Source: CAYUVH01 sp964448135 (GTDB lineage Bacteria > Verrucomicrobiota > Verrucomicrobiia > Limisphaerales > UBA8199). From it: DNA of 64,000 nucleotides. Below the pieces are notes generated by a model. The model was not told where the DNA came from. It made no database searches and saw only the letters and a list, made by a program, of their open reading frames with translations. The translations under genes and the position numbers were made by a program. This document shows, one piece after another, positions 8,939 to 17,709 of this stretch; positions within the stretch are counted from its first letter, which is position 1; every line of letters begins with the position of its first letter. The stretch lies in contig CAYUVH010000039.1 in NCBI GenBank assembly GCA_964448135.1, positions 1 through 64,000 of the forward strand, read 5' to 3'.

Positions 8939-9540
8939 GGGCGATTTTTGGTGGCCGCGGCGGTCTGGCCGGCCGCCGGGGATGCGGCTTTGGTCGGTTG
9001 TTTCCGTTGGTAGCTGGCGACGAGTTTCACACCCGCGCTAAGCTGCTGGCGCGGCAGATCGGGCCGCAGCGTCAGGTCGCGCACGCGAATGAGCGAAGTG
9101 CCGGCCCCCAGTTGATAAAGAAAATCCACCAGCTCCTTCTCTCCGGAAAGGATCTGAAGCGTTTGGAATTGCTCCAGAAAGAACGGGCTGTTCGTGGAGG
9201 TGTTCACGCGCGAAGTGTTCTGGATGTTGACGTGGCTTTGTGCGGCTTGCGATTGGATCGTCGTTTGGAACGTGTAAACCATCTCATCGCCCTGTAACGG
9301 AGCACTGTCGCCCTGGAGCCTGGCGATCTCTTTTTTATAGTTTGGAATCCGATTCACTTCCTCCTGCCAGCGGTGCAATTTTTTCTCCGCTGTGTCGTAT
9401 CGGTCCTGGGCCTTCTTCCAGGCCCCGAAATAGGGGAACACCAGCCAGATGTTCAGGACAATGAAAAACACGACTCCCACGCCCACCAGGAAGCGTTTCT
9501 CGCCAGTGCGCAGAACGGTTTTTTGTGCCGGCGCCGTCAT
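8935..9540 (-). CDS. PilO/GspM-like inner-membrane assembly protein
   Basis: The 201-residue protein has a short cytoplasmic N-terminus and one membrane helix (FLVGVGVVFFIVLNIWLVF). An amphipathic coiled-coil segment follows (AWKKAQDRYDTAEKKLHRWQ), then a ferredoxin-like periplasmic domain ending in a low-complexity tail. This is the plan of PilO and GspM, which link the inner-membrane platform to the secretin. The ATG at 9540 overlaps the upstream stop by 4 nt (ATGA), which decides the start over an in-frame codon 39 nt earlier. Its own stop overlaps the secretin start the same way. The assignment rests on topology and operon position rather than a sharp motif. Confidence 0.78.
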   Translation of the reverse strand: MTAPAQKTVLRTGEKRFLVGVGVVFFIVLNIWLVFPYFGAWKKAQDRYDTAEKKLHRWQEEVNRIPNYKKEIARLQGDSAPLQGDEMVYTFQTTIQSQAAQSHVNIQNTSRVNTSTNSPFFLEQFQTLQILSGEKELVDFLYQLGAGTSLIRVRDLTLRPDLPRQQLSAGVKLVASYQRKQPTKAASPAAGQTAAATKNRP

Positions 9541-11378
9541 AAGCCCTCCGATCGCTTGAGGTCCACCGAAAAATTCCAACTCACGGTCGCGCCACCGGGA
9601 TCCGTATGCTGCACCGTGTGCTCGCCACTGTTCTCATCGAAAAGCGGCTTGCCGGTCTCGCTTTTCGCGGAGCGCAGCGCCTTCTCGAATTCATAAATCT
9701 GCTGCACCTGGTCGGTGGGCGCCTTGCCGGCCACGACGAGCTTTTTGCCCTCGCTGAGATTCATGCTCTCCAGCCCCAAATCCCCGCTCAACAATTCGGC
9801 GATCTTCTTCCAGCAATCCAGCGCGGCAAATTTCAGCTCGTTCCGCTCCTGCAGGATGGCGAGCTGATCGCGCAACCGGATGGCATTGGTGTAATCGGGT
9901 GAAATCTGCACAATCTCTTTTTCCACGGAGTTTGCGCGAAAACCCGTAACACCCACCAGCGCGCCGTAGATCAGCACGCCTACAATGTAAGCGCCGCCAA
10001 TGGCCAGCAATCCGCGCATCCACAGCTTGTCCACAAACTGCGCCTGGTAGCGTGTGACAAACTCCGTGGGCACCAAGTTGACCCGCGCATCCGCCTGCGT
10101 GGCGCGCCGCGCCGTGAGGGCCGCGAGCTGGGACGTCGGCACGGCCGGGGTGGTATCGACCGCATGACCCAGCGCTTCCGTCAGCGCGGCCTGCCACTCC
10201 GCAGCGGTAGACCCCGACATCACGAGATGCCAGATCGGCGGCGACGTGAGCCAGCCTTCCATTTCGCCCGCCCAGGCGCTCTGGGTCAGTTGCTCCTTCA
10301 GGCTGGCGGCGCGATTTTCCGGCGGCAGCGAAATCAGATCGAGGTTGTGCAGCACACCGCCGTACCACCACGCGGCCACGGCGCTGTTCGCCCCGCCCAT
10401 CCCTTCGGGATAAATCCACACGCCATCACCCGTGATGGCCGTGGCTTGCAATTGGTCGAGCATCGGCACCTCGAGCCGGTCCGCGAGATATCCCTGCCCT
10501 TCGAGCTGGCCGAGATGTTCTTCCACCGAGCTGCGGGAGGCGAGCACGACGATCACCGTCTGCAACTCGCCGGTCGTGTGCGGCAGGACATGAATGCTCC
10601 ACATGACCTGCACCACGGGGATGGGCGAAAGCTTTTCCAACTGTAGCTCGACCATCGCCACGGTTTCCTCAAAACCGCTTTGCGGCACCTGCACCACGCG
10701 CAAATAGACCTGGTCGGCCGGCAGCCACGCGACGTTCAGCTTCTTCTGCCAGAGATTGCGCCAGTCTTTGACGATGCCGCGCCGGGGCAGCGTAGTGCTG
10801 GCCGGCGTATTTACTTCGCGATCCAGGGCGAAACGATTGTTTCGCGTATCGAATTGCCACAACTGGCGGCTTTCTCCGCCTTCGCGCAACACGTTGCAGG
10901 AAACAAACTTTAAACTGCCCGCGCGTCCCTTGGCCGGCTTGGAGAGAATCGTCGGCGTCAGTGACTCGGTTGCTTCGGTCTTCTTCTTGCCTGAACTGAA
11001 CACCCATATCAACAAGCCACCGGCCACGACCAAAAGCACGCCGCCGAGAATCGGATAAAAAGCGCGGTTGGCCTTCCAGCGCTGGATCATGCCGGTGAGA
11101 CCGGCAACGTTATTGGTGCCCGCGAGCCTGGCGGCGGCGTTGGTACCCGTCGCGCCCGGCTTCGCTCCAGGCTGGGGTGGTTTGGCGGCGGAGGCTTGCG
11201 GTGGAGGAGCCGGCGTGGGCGGAATCCCCGCTTTTTTGGCAGCGACCGCATTCGTCAGCGCGTTGGTCTTCGAACCGCCAAAACGCGACGCCAGGCCCGG
11301 AATGTGGCTGCGTCCAAACCACAGGCCCGCGCCCACGGCACAGACGGCCAGGAATATGAGGAGGCTTTTGAAATTCAT
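9537..11378 (-). CDS. GspL/PilM-PilN-like fusion protein of the secretion platform
   Basis: The 613-residue protein has an unusual layout. There is an N-terminal membrane helix (LLIFLAVCAVGAGLWF), a Pro/Ala-rich stretch, and a second helix at about 109-128 (YPILGGVLLVVAGGLLIWVF). A GspL/PilM-like domain of about 300 residues follows (VYLRVVQVPQSGFEETVAMV, LEKLSPIPVVQVMWSIHVLP). A third helix at about 460 (LLAIGGAYIVGVLIYGALVG) is followed by a PilN-like coiled coil and small domain (LRDQLAILQERNELKFAALD, LESMNLSEGKKLVVAGKA). The family assembles the cytoplasmic ATPase on the inner membrane. It lies 31 nt after gspE and is coupled by ATGA to the PilO-like gene. The domain call is from order and general character, so moderately sure. 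Confidence 0.75.
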   Translation of the reverse strand: MNFKSLLIFLAVCAVGAGLWFGRSHIPGLASRFGGSKTNALTNAVAAKKAGIPPTPAPPPQASAAKPPQPGAKPGATGTNAAARLAGTNNVAGLTGMIQRWKANRAFYPILGGVLLVVAGGLLIWVFSSGKKKTEATESLTPTILSKPAKGRAGSLKFVSCNVLREGGESRQLWQFDTRNNRFALDREVNTPASTTLPRRGIVKDWRNLWQKKLNVAWLPADQVYLRVVQVPQSGFEETVAMVELQLEKLSPIPVVQVMWSIHVLPHTTGELQTVIVVLASRSSVEEHLGQLEGQGYLADRLEVPMLDQLQATAITGDGVWIYPEGMGGANSAVAAWWYGGVLHNLDLISLPPENRAASLKEQLTQSAWAGEMEGWLTSPPIWHLVMSGSTAAEWQAALTEALGHAVDTTPAVPTSQLAALTARRATQADARVNLVPTEFVTRYQAQFVDKLWMRGLLAIGGAYIVGVLIYGALVGVTGFRANSVEKEIVQISPDYTNAIRLRDQLAILQERNELKFAALDCWKKIAELLSGDLGLESMNLSEGKKLVVAGKAPTDQVQQIYEFEKALRSAKSETGKPLFDENSGEHTVQHTDPGGATVSWNFSVDLKRSEGL

Positions 11379-11409
11379 TCGCCCAGCGCGGGAGTGGCTT
11401 CAGGTCCCG

Positions 11410-13137
11410 TCAGTCATCGGAGAGGGCGTCGAGGTGCTCTTCGATTTGGGTCACGCGCAACACTTCCTCGATCGTCGTCGTGCCCGCGCGCACTTTATTC
11501 CAGCCGTCGGTCCGCAGCGTGCGCATGCCGAACTCCATGGCTTTGGCGGCGATGGTCGTGGCAGCTGAGCGATTCAAGATCAGCGGGCGCAGCTGCTCGT
11601 TGAGGATGAGCAATTCGTAGATGCCCTTGCGCCCCTGGTAACCCAGTTGCCGGCATTCCTCGCACCCGGCGCCGTGCCAGAACTTCGCCGTTTCAATCTC
11701 CTCCGCTGGAAAGCCAATCCGCCGCAGATAATCGCGTTCAACCTTTTGCTCGACCTTGCAATGCGAACAGATGGTGCGCACGAGACGTTGCGCCATGACC
11801 GCTTCCACCGAGGACGCCACCAGGAACGGCTCGATGCCCATGTCAATCAGACGCGTGAACGCGCTGGGCGCGTCGTTTGTGTGCAGCGTGCTGAAGACCA
11901 AGTGACCCGTGAGGGCGGCGCGAATGGCGATTTCCGCCGTTTCCAAATCGCGCACCTCACCGACCATGATCACGTTCGGGTCCTGGCGCAGGATATGCCG
12001 CAGGCCCATTGCGAACGTCAGGCCAATCTCGGGACGCACCGCGATCTGGTTGATGCCCTTGAGTTCGTATTCGACCGGCTCCTCAATCGTGATGATCCGT
12101 TTGTGCACGGAGTTGATCGTGCTGAGGAACGCGTAAAGCGAGGTGGACTTGCCCGAACCGGTCGGGCCGGTGACGAGGAAGATGCCGTGCGGTTTGATGA
12201 TGATCTCGCGAATCGCATCCTCTTCCATCTTGGAAAAGCCCAGCTTCTCCAGGCTGAGGAAGATTTTGCCGCGCGTCAGCAAACGCAGCGACACGCTTTC
12301 GCCGTACACCGTCGGTACCGTCGAAACGCGAATGTCGATTTCCTCGCCCTTGATGCGGACGTTGATGCGTCCGTCCTGCGGCAGGCGCTTTTCCGAAATG
12401 TTCATTCCGGACATGACCTTGATGCGCGAAATGAGCGCCGACTGGAAGCGCTTCAATTGCGGCGGCATCGGCGTCTGGTGCAGGATGCCGTCAATGCGAT
12501 AGCGAATGCGCAGCTCGTCTTCAGCCGGCTCAAAGTGAATGTCCGTCGCGCGATCCTTGTAAGCTTCCCAGATGACCTGGTTGACGAACTTGATGACGCT
12601 CGCTTCCTGGTCGCTCTCGGTGATTTCCTTGTCGAGCGGGATGTCCAGGTCCATCGTATCGTCGCCCGAGTCCATGGCATCGAGCGTGTCGGCGCCGACG
12701 CCGTACAAATTCTTGAGCGCTTTCTCCAGGTCCATGCGCGTGGCCAGGGCGAACTGGACGGGACCGCGCACGTCGAAGCGCACCGCGGCGAGCATCGCCG
12801 TGTCGAACGGATTGTTCACCACCACCTGCAGCACACCGTTCTCGACGGAGGTCGGCAGCACGGAATATTGGAGGGCGACTTTCGTCGAGAGGCGGCTGCG
12901 GGCCTCGGCCGACACCTTCAGCTTCGGCAAATCCAGGAACGGCCACTTCATCGCCTCGGCGAGCTTCTGCAGGAAGGCGTCCTCAGCCAGACCGCGCTCA
13001 CGCGAGATGAAACCGAGCAAGGTCTCGGTGGAGCCACTGGTGACGGCCACGCGCCACGCCTTGGTCCACTCCTCCAACTGGTCCGGAGTGGCCAGTTGAA
13101 GCTGCGACAGAAATGATTTTAACGATACAAATGCCAT
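11410..13137 (-). CDS. gspE: Type II secretion / type IV pilus assembly ATPase
   Basis: The 575-residue hexameric traffic ATPase powers pseudopilus or pilus assembly. It has an N-terminal GspE_N-like domain (residues about 1-150), then the Walker A loop GPTGSGKSTSLYAFL, the Asp box EEPVEYELKGINQ, Walker B and the arginine-rich segment (NVIMVGEVRDLETAEIA), and the His box TGHLVFSTLHTNDAPSAFTR. A tetracysteine zinc motif, CSHC and later CEEC, lies near the C-terminus as in GspE/PilB. It is the first gene of the leftward secretion operon, with a sigma70-like promoter about 40 nt upstream. No prepilin or peptidase gene is present in the window. Confidence 0.96.
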   Translation of the reverse strand: MAFVSLKSFLSQLQLATPDQLEEWTKAWRVAVTSGSTETLLGFISRERGLAEDAFLQKLAEAMKWPFLDLPKLKVSAEARSRLSTKVALQYSVLPTSVENGVLQVVVNNPFDTAMLAAVRFDVRGPVQFALATRMDLEKALKNLYGVGADTLDAMDSGDDTMDLDIPLDKEITESDQEASVIKFVNQVIWEAYKDRATDIHFEPAEDELRIRYRIDGILHQTPMPPQLKRFQSALISRIKVMSGMNISEKRLPQDGRINVRIKGEEIDIRVSTVPTVYGESVSLRLLTRGKIFLSLEKLGFSKMEEDAIREIIIKPHGIFLVTGPTGSGKSTSLYAFLSTINSVHKRIITIEEPVEYELKGINQIAVRPEIGLTFAMGLRHILRQDPNVIMVGEVRDLETAEIAIRAALTGHLVFSTLHTNDAPSAFTRLIDMGIEPFLVASSVEAVMAQRLVRTICSHCKVEQKVERDYLRRIGFPAEEIETAKFWHGAGCEECRQLGYQGRKGIYELLILNEQLRPLILNRSAATTIAAKAMEFGMRTLRTDGWNKVRAGTTTIEEVLRVTQIEEHLDALSDD

Positions 13138-13178
13138 TTAGCCGGGCAGCTCACGCCACCCATAAATCTAAACAGCGC

Positions 13179-13207
13179 AAACTAGGGAAAGTTGCGCGAC
13201 GGGTCAA
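13179..13207 (-). promoter_or_regulatory. Probable promoter of the gspE operon
   Basis: On the reverse strand TTGACC (13202-13207) and TAGTTT (13179-13184) are spaced by 17 nt. The implied start site is about 35 nt before the gspE ATG. The -35 box is strong and the -10 box moderate. Confidence 0.4.
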
Positions 13208-13622
13208 AGATATTGCGTGGTCTTACGGACAAATCGGGTCGCCCTCGAACACGCCAGTTGTGATCGTAGGAGCTTAGCACGGCATGGAAGCTCGCGAAAC
13301 TATGCAAATTGCCCGAGTGGGGAAACAACTCCTTGTCATCGCGCGGGGAGGAAAACCGGACGCTTCACGTTATGCGCGCCAGGAGCTTCACCTGCCGCCG
13401 GGGCACAGAGTGCTTCGGGTTGAAGACCCGGGAAAGCTTGTGGATCAACGAAGGAGGCCTGTAGGGAAATCCCTTCCATTTGGCACCTTCCCCGTGCGTC
13501 CCAACTCAATCCCACTCCTCTCTGCCCTCAGCTTTCACTCATTTCTTGATTCCCCGCGCCCGACGTGGCCCAAATCCCGGTTTCCCTTTCAAATCTCCTT
13601 CGAATTGCCTAGTCTCCCGGGG
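13208..13622. other. Intergenic region between gspE and the aminotransferase gene
   Basis: About 415 nt between divergent genes. A reading frame continuous with the aminotransferase is open from 13284, but the translation has no recognisable domain. The only clear ribosome-binding context (CCCGGGG before ATG) is at 13623. No RNA gene or repeat was seen. Confidence 0.5.
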
Positions 13623-14774
13623 ATGAATTTGACCGAGATTCTCTCGAATGAAGAATTACGGCTGCGGGAATTCCCTGTGGCCAAAGACAAGATCTTCCTC
13701 GGCCACGCGGGCGACTGTCCCCTGCCCCATCGCGTGGCCAAACGGATCGCCGATTACGCCTACGAGGCCGCGACGGGCGACCAGGAAAAGTTCGTCTGGC
13801 CGATGGTGCTGGACGAGGGAAGAAAACTCGGCGCCAAGCTGTTGAGCTGCAAGCCGGAGGAGGTTTCCTTCGTCGGCCCCACCTCGCTCGGATTGAGCCT
13901 GATCGCCAGCGGCCTTAAACTCCGCAAGGGCGATAACATCCTCATCTACTTCGACGATTACCCGTCGAATGTTTATCCATGGCTCGCGCTCGCCGAAAAG
14001 GGTGTGGGGGTTCGGTTGCTCAGGACCAAAAGCCTCGGCGAAATCAGGGTGGGCGACATTTCGGGCAACGTGGATGAGAACACCAAGCTCGTCGCGCTGG
14101 CTTCCTGCCATTTCATCAGCGGCTATCGGATCGATATTTCGGCGATCGGCAAAATGCTGCGCGATAAAGGCATTCTTTTCTGCCTCGATGCCATCCAAAC
14201 GATCGGCGCGTTTCCGACCAGCCTCGAGTACGTGGACTTCATGGCCGCCGACGCCCACAAATGGCTGCTCGGCCCCTGCGGCGCCGGTCTCATGTATGTC
14301 CGCCAGGACTTGCAGGAGCACCTCAATCCCCCGCTCTACGGCTGGCACAATGTGCGTTGCCCGGACTACGTGGCGCAACCCGATGTCGTTTTCCGCGGCG
14401 GCCCGCAAAAATTCGAAGCCGGCACGCACAACCTCCTGGGCAACGTCGGCCTGGTTGCCGCGCTCCAGTTGCTCGACGAAGTCGGCATCGACAACATCTC
14501 CCGCGAACTGCTCCGCAAGCGCGCCTGGCTCATTCCCGCGCTGCAGGAAAAGGGCTACACCGTGCTGCTCGCCAATGCACCCGCGAACATCGCCAGCGGC
14601 ATCGTGACCTTCCACAAACCCGGTGAGAATCTCGCCCCCCTGCACCAGAAGCTGCAGGACGCCAACATCTTCACCTCGCTGCGCACCGAGCGTTCGGGCC
14701 AGAAATACATCCGCCTTTCACCGCACTTCTACAATACCAATGCCGAATTGAAAAAAGTTCTGGAGCTTTTATGA
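13623..14774 (+). CDS. Class V aminotransferase (cysteine desulfurase-like fold)
   Basis: A 383-residue PLP enzyme of the class V group. The Schiff-base lysine lies in ADAHKWLLGPCGAGLMYV. Upstream are SFVGPTSLGLSLIASGLKLR, the phosphate-binding region, and FCLDAIQTIGAFP, the PLP-Asp/Gln pair. The C-terminal small domain ends with FTSLRTERSGQKYIRLSPHF, containing the substrate-carboxylate arginine typical of the fold. The true substrate is not evident; isopenicillin-N-epimerase-like or desulfurase-like relatives are the likely neighbours in sequence space. Start chosen at the ATG where homology begins. Its stop overlaps the next start (ATGA), so it forms an operon with the sialidase-like gene. 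Confidence 0.88.
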   Translation: MNLTEILSNEELRLREFPVAKDKIFLGHAGDCPLPHRVAKRIADYAYEAATGDQEKFVWPMVLDEGRKLGAKLLSCKPEEVSFVGPTSLGLSLIASGLKLRKGDNILIYFDDYPSNVYPWLALAEKGVGVRLLRTKSLGEIRVGDISGNVDENTKLVALASCHFISGYRIDISAIGKMLRDKGILFCLDAIQTIGAFPTSLEYVDFMAADAHKWLLGPCGAGLMYVRQDLQEHLNPPLYGWHNVRCPDYVAQPDVVFRGGPQKFEAGTHNLLGNVGLVAALQLLDEVGIDNISRELLRKRAWLIPALQEKGYTVLLANAPANIASGIVTFHKPGENLAPLHQKLQDANIFTSLRTERSGQKYIRLSPHFYNTNAELKKVLELL

Positions 14775-15973
14775 AAACCCTTCGCTTGCGAATCCAGTTG
14801 CCGTGGGCGGCGCTGGTAATGTTGCTGGTTTGCGCGTCCAATCCCGCGCCAGCCGCCGAACAACGCACGACGGAAGAAGTCGCCGCCGGCATCCGCAAGC
14901 TTCGCGACTTCGCGATTTATCAGGATCCGAAGTACTATAGCTCCTTTCCCTCTGTGGTCCGTCGATCCAATGGCGAACTGATCGTGGCCTTCCGCCGTGC
15001 CCCGGATCGCCGCGCATTTGGCGAAACGCACTACACCCACACCGATCCCAACAGCTACCTGATGCTGGTGCGCTCGAAGGACGACGGTCAGACTTGGAGC
15101 GATCCGGAATTGCTCTTCGCCCATCCCTTTGGCGGTTCGCAGGATCCCTGCATGGTGCAGTTGCGCAACGGCAACATCGTTTGCACGAGCTACGGTTGGT
15201 GCCTGCTCCGGCCGGAATGGTTCGGCAAAAACACCAATAACTTTCACCACAGCGACTTCGCTTTCATGGGCGGGTACGTGCTGCATTCCAAGGATGGCGC
15301 CCGTTCCTGGCAGGGTCCGTTCATTCCGCCGCACGTGGGCGAGAATGACCAGAAGGGCATCTTCGGCGAACCCATCCCCGCCTTCAATCGCGGCGCCGCC
15401 TGCCAGGGGCAGGACGGCCGCCTCTATTGGGTCGTCGCCGCCAAGCCCGGCGGCAAAGTCGCCGAATCGGAAACCCACCTTTTGATTTCCACGAACGAGG
15501 GCCGCAACTGGCAATACTCCTGCCCCGTTGCCCGCGACAACAAAGCCGGTTTCAACGAAACCTGCCTTTACGAAACCCCGCGCGGCGATCTCGTCGCCTT
15601 CATGCGCACCACCGGCTTGGACGACCACACCGCGATCGCGCGTTCCTCCGATCACGGCGCTTCATTCCAGCCCTGGCAGGATGCTGGTTTCCAGGGCCAC
15701 CCGCACTACGCCTTGCGCCTGCCCGACAAGCGCGTGCTCCTGGTTTACGGCTATCGCCACCAACCGTTCGGCATCCGCGCCCGCGTGCTGGACGAAGACT
15801 GCACCCGCGTCGGCGAGGCGAAGGAAATCATCCTGCGCGACGACGGCGGCAGCGGCGACATCGGCTATCCCTGGGCCACGATGATCTCCAAGCACCGCGC
15901 TCTGGTCGTGTACTACTTCAACCACGCCGACGGACCCCGTTATATCGCGGGCACAATCCTGGAAATCCCCTAA
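14771..15973 (+). CDS. Secreted sialidase-like (BNR/Asp-box) protein
   Basis: The 400-residue protein has a signal peptide (PWAALVMLLVCASNPAPAAE) and a six-bladed beta-propeller with Asp-box motifs: SKDDGQTWSDPEL, SKDGARSWQGP, STNEGRNWQYS and SSDHGASFQPW. The first blade has SSFPSVVRRSNGELIVAFRR, where sialidases carry the first catalytic arginine region. The fold belongs to the exo-alpha-sialidase superfamily, which also includes non-sialidase glycosidases and lectin-like propellers, so activity is not certain. It is translationally coupled to the aminotransferase gene by a 4-nt overlap. Confidence 0.85.
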   Translation: MKTLRLRIQLPWAALVMLLVCASNPAPAAEQRTTEEVAAGIRKLRDFAIYQDPKYYSSFPSVVRRSNGELIVAFRRAPDRRAFGETHYTHTDPNSYLMLVRSKDDGQTWSDPELLFAHPFGGSQDPCMVQLRNGNIVCTSYGWCLLRPEWFGKNTNNFHHSDFAFMGGYVLHSKDGARSWQGPFIPPHVGENDQKGIFGEPIPAFNRGAACQGQDGRLYWVVAAKPGGKVAESETHLLISTNEGRNWQYSCPVARDNKAGFNETCLYETPRGDLVAFMRTTGLDDHTAIARSSDHGASFQPWQDAGFQGHPHYALRLPDKRVLLVYGYRHQPFGIRARVLDEDCTRVGEAKEIILRDDGGSGDIGYPWATMISKHRALVVYYFNHADGPRYIAGTILEIP

Positions 15974-16080
15974 ATCACTTCCGTCCGTAGCAGCCGGGGT
16001 AACGAGGCTCAATATTTTCAGCCACCCGCAGCAGTCTGCTTCACCAAAGCGGACCTCAAACCGGAGCCGACCAAACGCTC

Positions 16081-16116
16081 CCCTCTCGCCCCTTGCGAGA
16101 GGGCCCGGGTGAGGGG
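16081..16116. repeat. Dispersed palindromic repeat ('CCCTCTCGC...GCGAGAGGG' type)
   Basis: A perfect 9-bp stem (16081-16089 with 16095-16103, 5-nt loop) is followed by CCCGGGTGAGGGG. One reverse-strand frame reads SPHPGPLARGERG, a peptide I know as the translation of a widespread intergenic repeat in many bacteria. It sits in the gap between two convergent genes and could also slow transcription. Confidence 0.6.
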
Positions 16117-16160
16117 AACTCTTGGGTTTAACTGCGAGCACTAAATTAAATCCAGAACTC

Positions 16161-17291
16161 CTAACCAAATCTCCCCAACCGAAACGGCGACAAATCAAAT
16201 CCCGGCTCCTCCCCCTTCAGCAACGCCGCGCAGATTTCTCCGATCACCGGCGAGAACTTGAACCCGTGACCGGAACATGGGCTTGCGATCAGCACATTCC
16301 GATGTGCGGGATGAAAATCCACGAGAAAGTTTTCGTCCGGAGTGTTGGTGTATAGGCAAACCGTCGTGGCGGCGAGCTTCCCATCCGCGTCCGGCAGAAA
16401 GCGCCGCACCAGGCCGCGCACGGTTTTGATATCGTCGAGCGTCACCTCGCGATCAACGCGATCCGCCTGCGCAACCTCTCCCTGATGGTGAAAGGCGACT
16501 TTCACGCCATCGCCCAAATCCGGAAAGCCGTAAAAGAAACGGCCAACCGCATATTCCCAGATGTGGATGGGGCAGGCGCCGGGTGCGAATTGCTCCTTCG
16601 CGGCGCGCGGCTCAAACCAAAATGTGATCTGCCGTTCGACCGCCAGCGGCAACTTGAGTTCTCCCAAAAGGTCCGCCGTCCACGCGCCCACCGAGAGCAT
16701 CAGCCGTCGCGCGGTGTAATCGCCATTTGTCGTGGCCACGCGCACCCGGTGCTTCTCCGCTTCCCAGCCAAGGATCGGCTCATCAAAACGCAAAGTCGCG
16801 CCGGCGGTGGCGGCGAGGTCCAATTGCAACTGAATCGCCGTCTCGGGAAACAGAACTCCTGCCCGCGGTTCCCAAACGCCAACCATCCGCTCCTCAGGCT
16901 GAAGCGCCGGGAAGCGCTTGTGGACTTCCTCCGCGCCAAGGATTTCGTGACGCAACCGATGCTCGCGCGCGCTGCGCCGACTCCCCTCCACCAGCACGCC
17001 CTCCGGTGGTCCGAGCATCAATCCCCCGGTCGGAAGGAGCAGACGCTGTTTGGTCTCTCGCTCCAATTCAAACCAAAGCTCGTACGCCCGTTGCACGAGC
17101 GGCACGTAAAGCGGATGCTCGAAATACGCCTCGCGAATGATCCGCGTGCGGCCGTGGGAAGAGCCGCGGTCATGCGGCGGCCGGAAACGATCCAGCCCCA
17201 GTACCTTGCAACCCGCCGCTGCGAGATGGCGCACCGTGGCGCTGCCCATGGCGCCCAACCCCGCGATGATTACATCGTAGTCCTGGGTCAT
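16161..17291 (-). CDS. Monomeric sarcosine oxidase / N-methyltryptophan oxidase-like flavoenzyme
   Basis: A 376-residue FAD-dependent amine oxidase of the MSOX/SolA family, which oxidises N-methyl amino acids to formaldehyde, amine and H2O2. The N-terminal dinucleotide fold reads DVIIAGLGAMGSATVRHLA, followed by HDRGSSHGRTRIIREAYFEH, close to the family consensus. The covalent-flavin cysteine is in the motif CLYTNTPDENFLVDFHP, and the C-terminal FAD loop is ASPCSGHGFKFSPVIGE. The gene starts 21 nt after the ferredoxin gene, so the two are probably cotranscribed. The precise substrate is not readable from the sequence. Confidence 0.92.
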   Translation of the reverse strand: MTQDYDVIIAGLGAMGSATVRHLAAAGCKVLGLDRFRPPHDRGSSHGRTRIIREAYFEHPLYVPLVQRAYELWFELERETKQRLLLPTGGLMLGPPEGVLVEGSRRSAREHRLRHEILGAEEVHKRFPALQPEERMVGVWEPRAGVLFPETAIQLQLDLAATAGATLRFDEPILGWEAEKHRVRVATTNGDYTARRLMLSVGAWTADLLGELKLPLAVERQITFWFEPRAAKEQFAPGACPIHIWEYAVGRFFYGFPDLGDGVKVAFHHQGEVAQADRVDREVTLDDIKTVRGLVRRFLPDADGKLAATTVCLYTNTPDENFLVDFHPAHRNVLIASPCSGHGFKFSPVIGEICAALLKGEEPGFDLSPFRLGRFG

Positions 17292-17312
17292 GCGCCCGCG
17301 CGACCCGAAAGC

Positions 17313-17633
17313 TTAATAGCCCAGCTCTTTCTTGCGCGCTTCGGCGGTCGGCAGCGCATCTTTCCGCGCGGTGATCGGGGCCTGCCCCGCGTCCTTCACC
17401 CGGCGCGAGTCGGTCGCGTTCTGTTCGACGCTCGCCTGAAAATCCCCCGGCACATCCGCCTCGGCATAGATCGCCTCGACCGGGCATTCCGCGACGCAGG
17501 CCGTGCAATCAATACACTCGTCCGGATGAATGACCAACTGCCCGTCCAGCTCGTAAAAGCACGCGACCGGACAGACCTCGACGCAATCGGTGAATTTGCA
17601 CCCCAAACATTTGGACGTAACGATATGGGCCAT
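17313..17633 (-). CDS. fdxA: Seven-iron ferredoxin (3Fe-4S and 4Fe-4S)
   Basis: A 106-residue ferredoxin with all cluster ligands of the FdxA/Azotobacter FdI type. C9, C17, C21 and C50 would bind the [3Fe-4S] cluster. C25, C40, C43 and C46 would bind the [4Fe-4S] cluster, with the spare C12 also conserved. The motif CKFTDCVEVCPVACFYE and HPDECIDCTACVAECP are diagnostic. The C-terminal 40 residues form the usual extension. It is a low-potential electron carrier; its link to the downstream amine oxidase is by operon position only. Confidence 0.95.
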   Translation of the reverse strand: MAHIVTSKCLGCKFTDCVEVCPVACFYELDGQLVIHPDECIDCTACVAECPVEAIYAEADVPGDFQASVEQNATDSRRVKDAGQAPITARKDALPTAEARKKELGY

Positions 17634-17709
17634 AAGTTTTTAGCTGCTTGGTTAGGTTAGCCACCAAGCCTTAACCCACCTTCCGCTTTTTGCAATAGTT
17701 TCTTTGGAA

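Noticed and set aside
10164..13116. Long frames antisense to the gspE and GspL-like genes (160 and 489 codons)
   Set aside because: GC-driven shadows rich in Arg, His and Leu; the sense frames have clear motifs.
13284..13622. 113-residue extension upstream of the class V aminotransferase
   Set aside because: It has no domain similarity or ribosome-binding site; homology begins exactly at the ATG at 13623.
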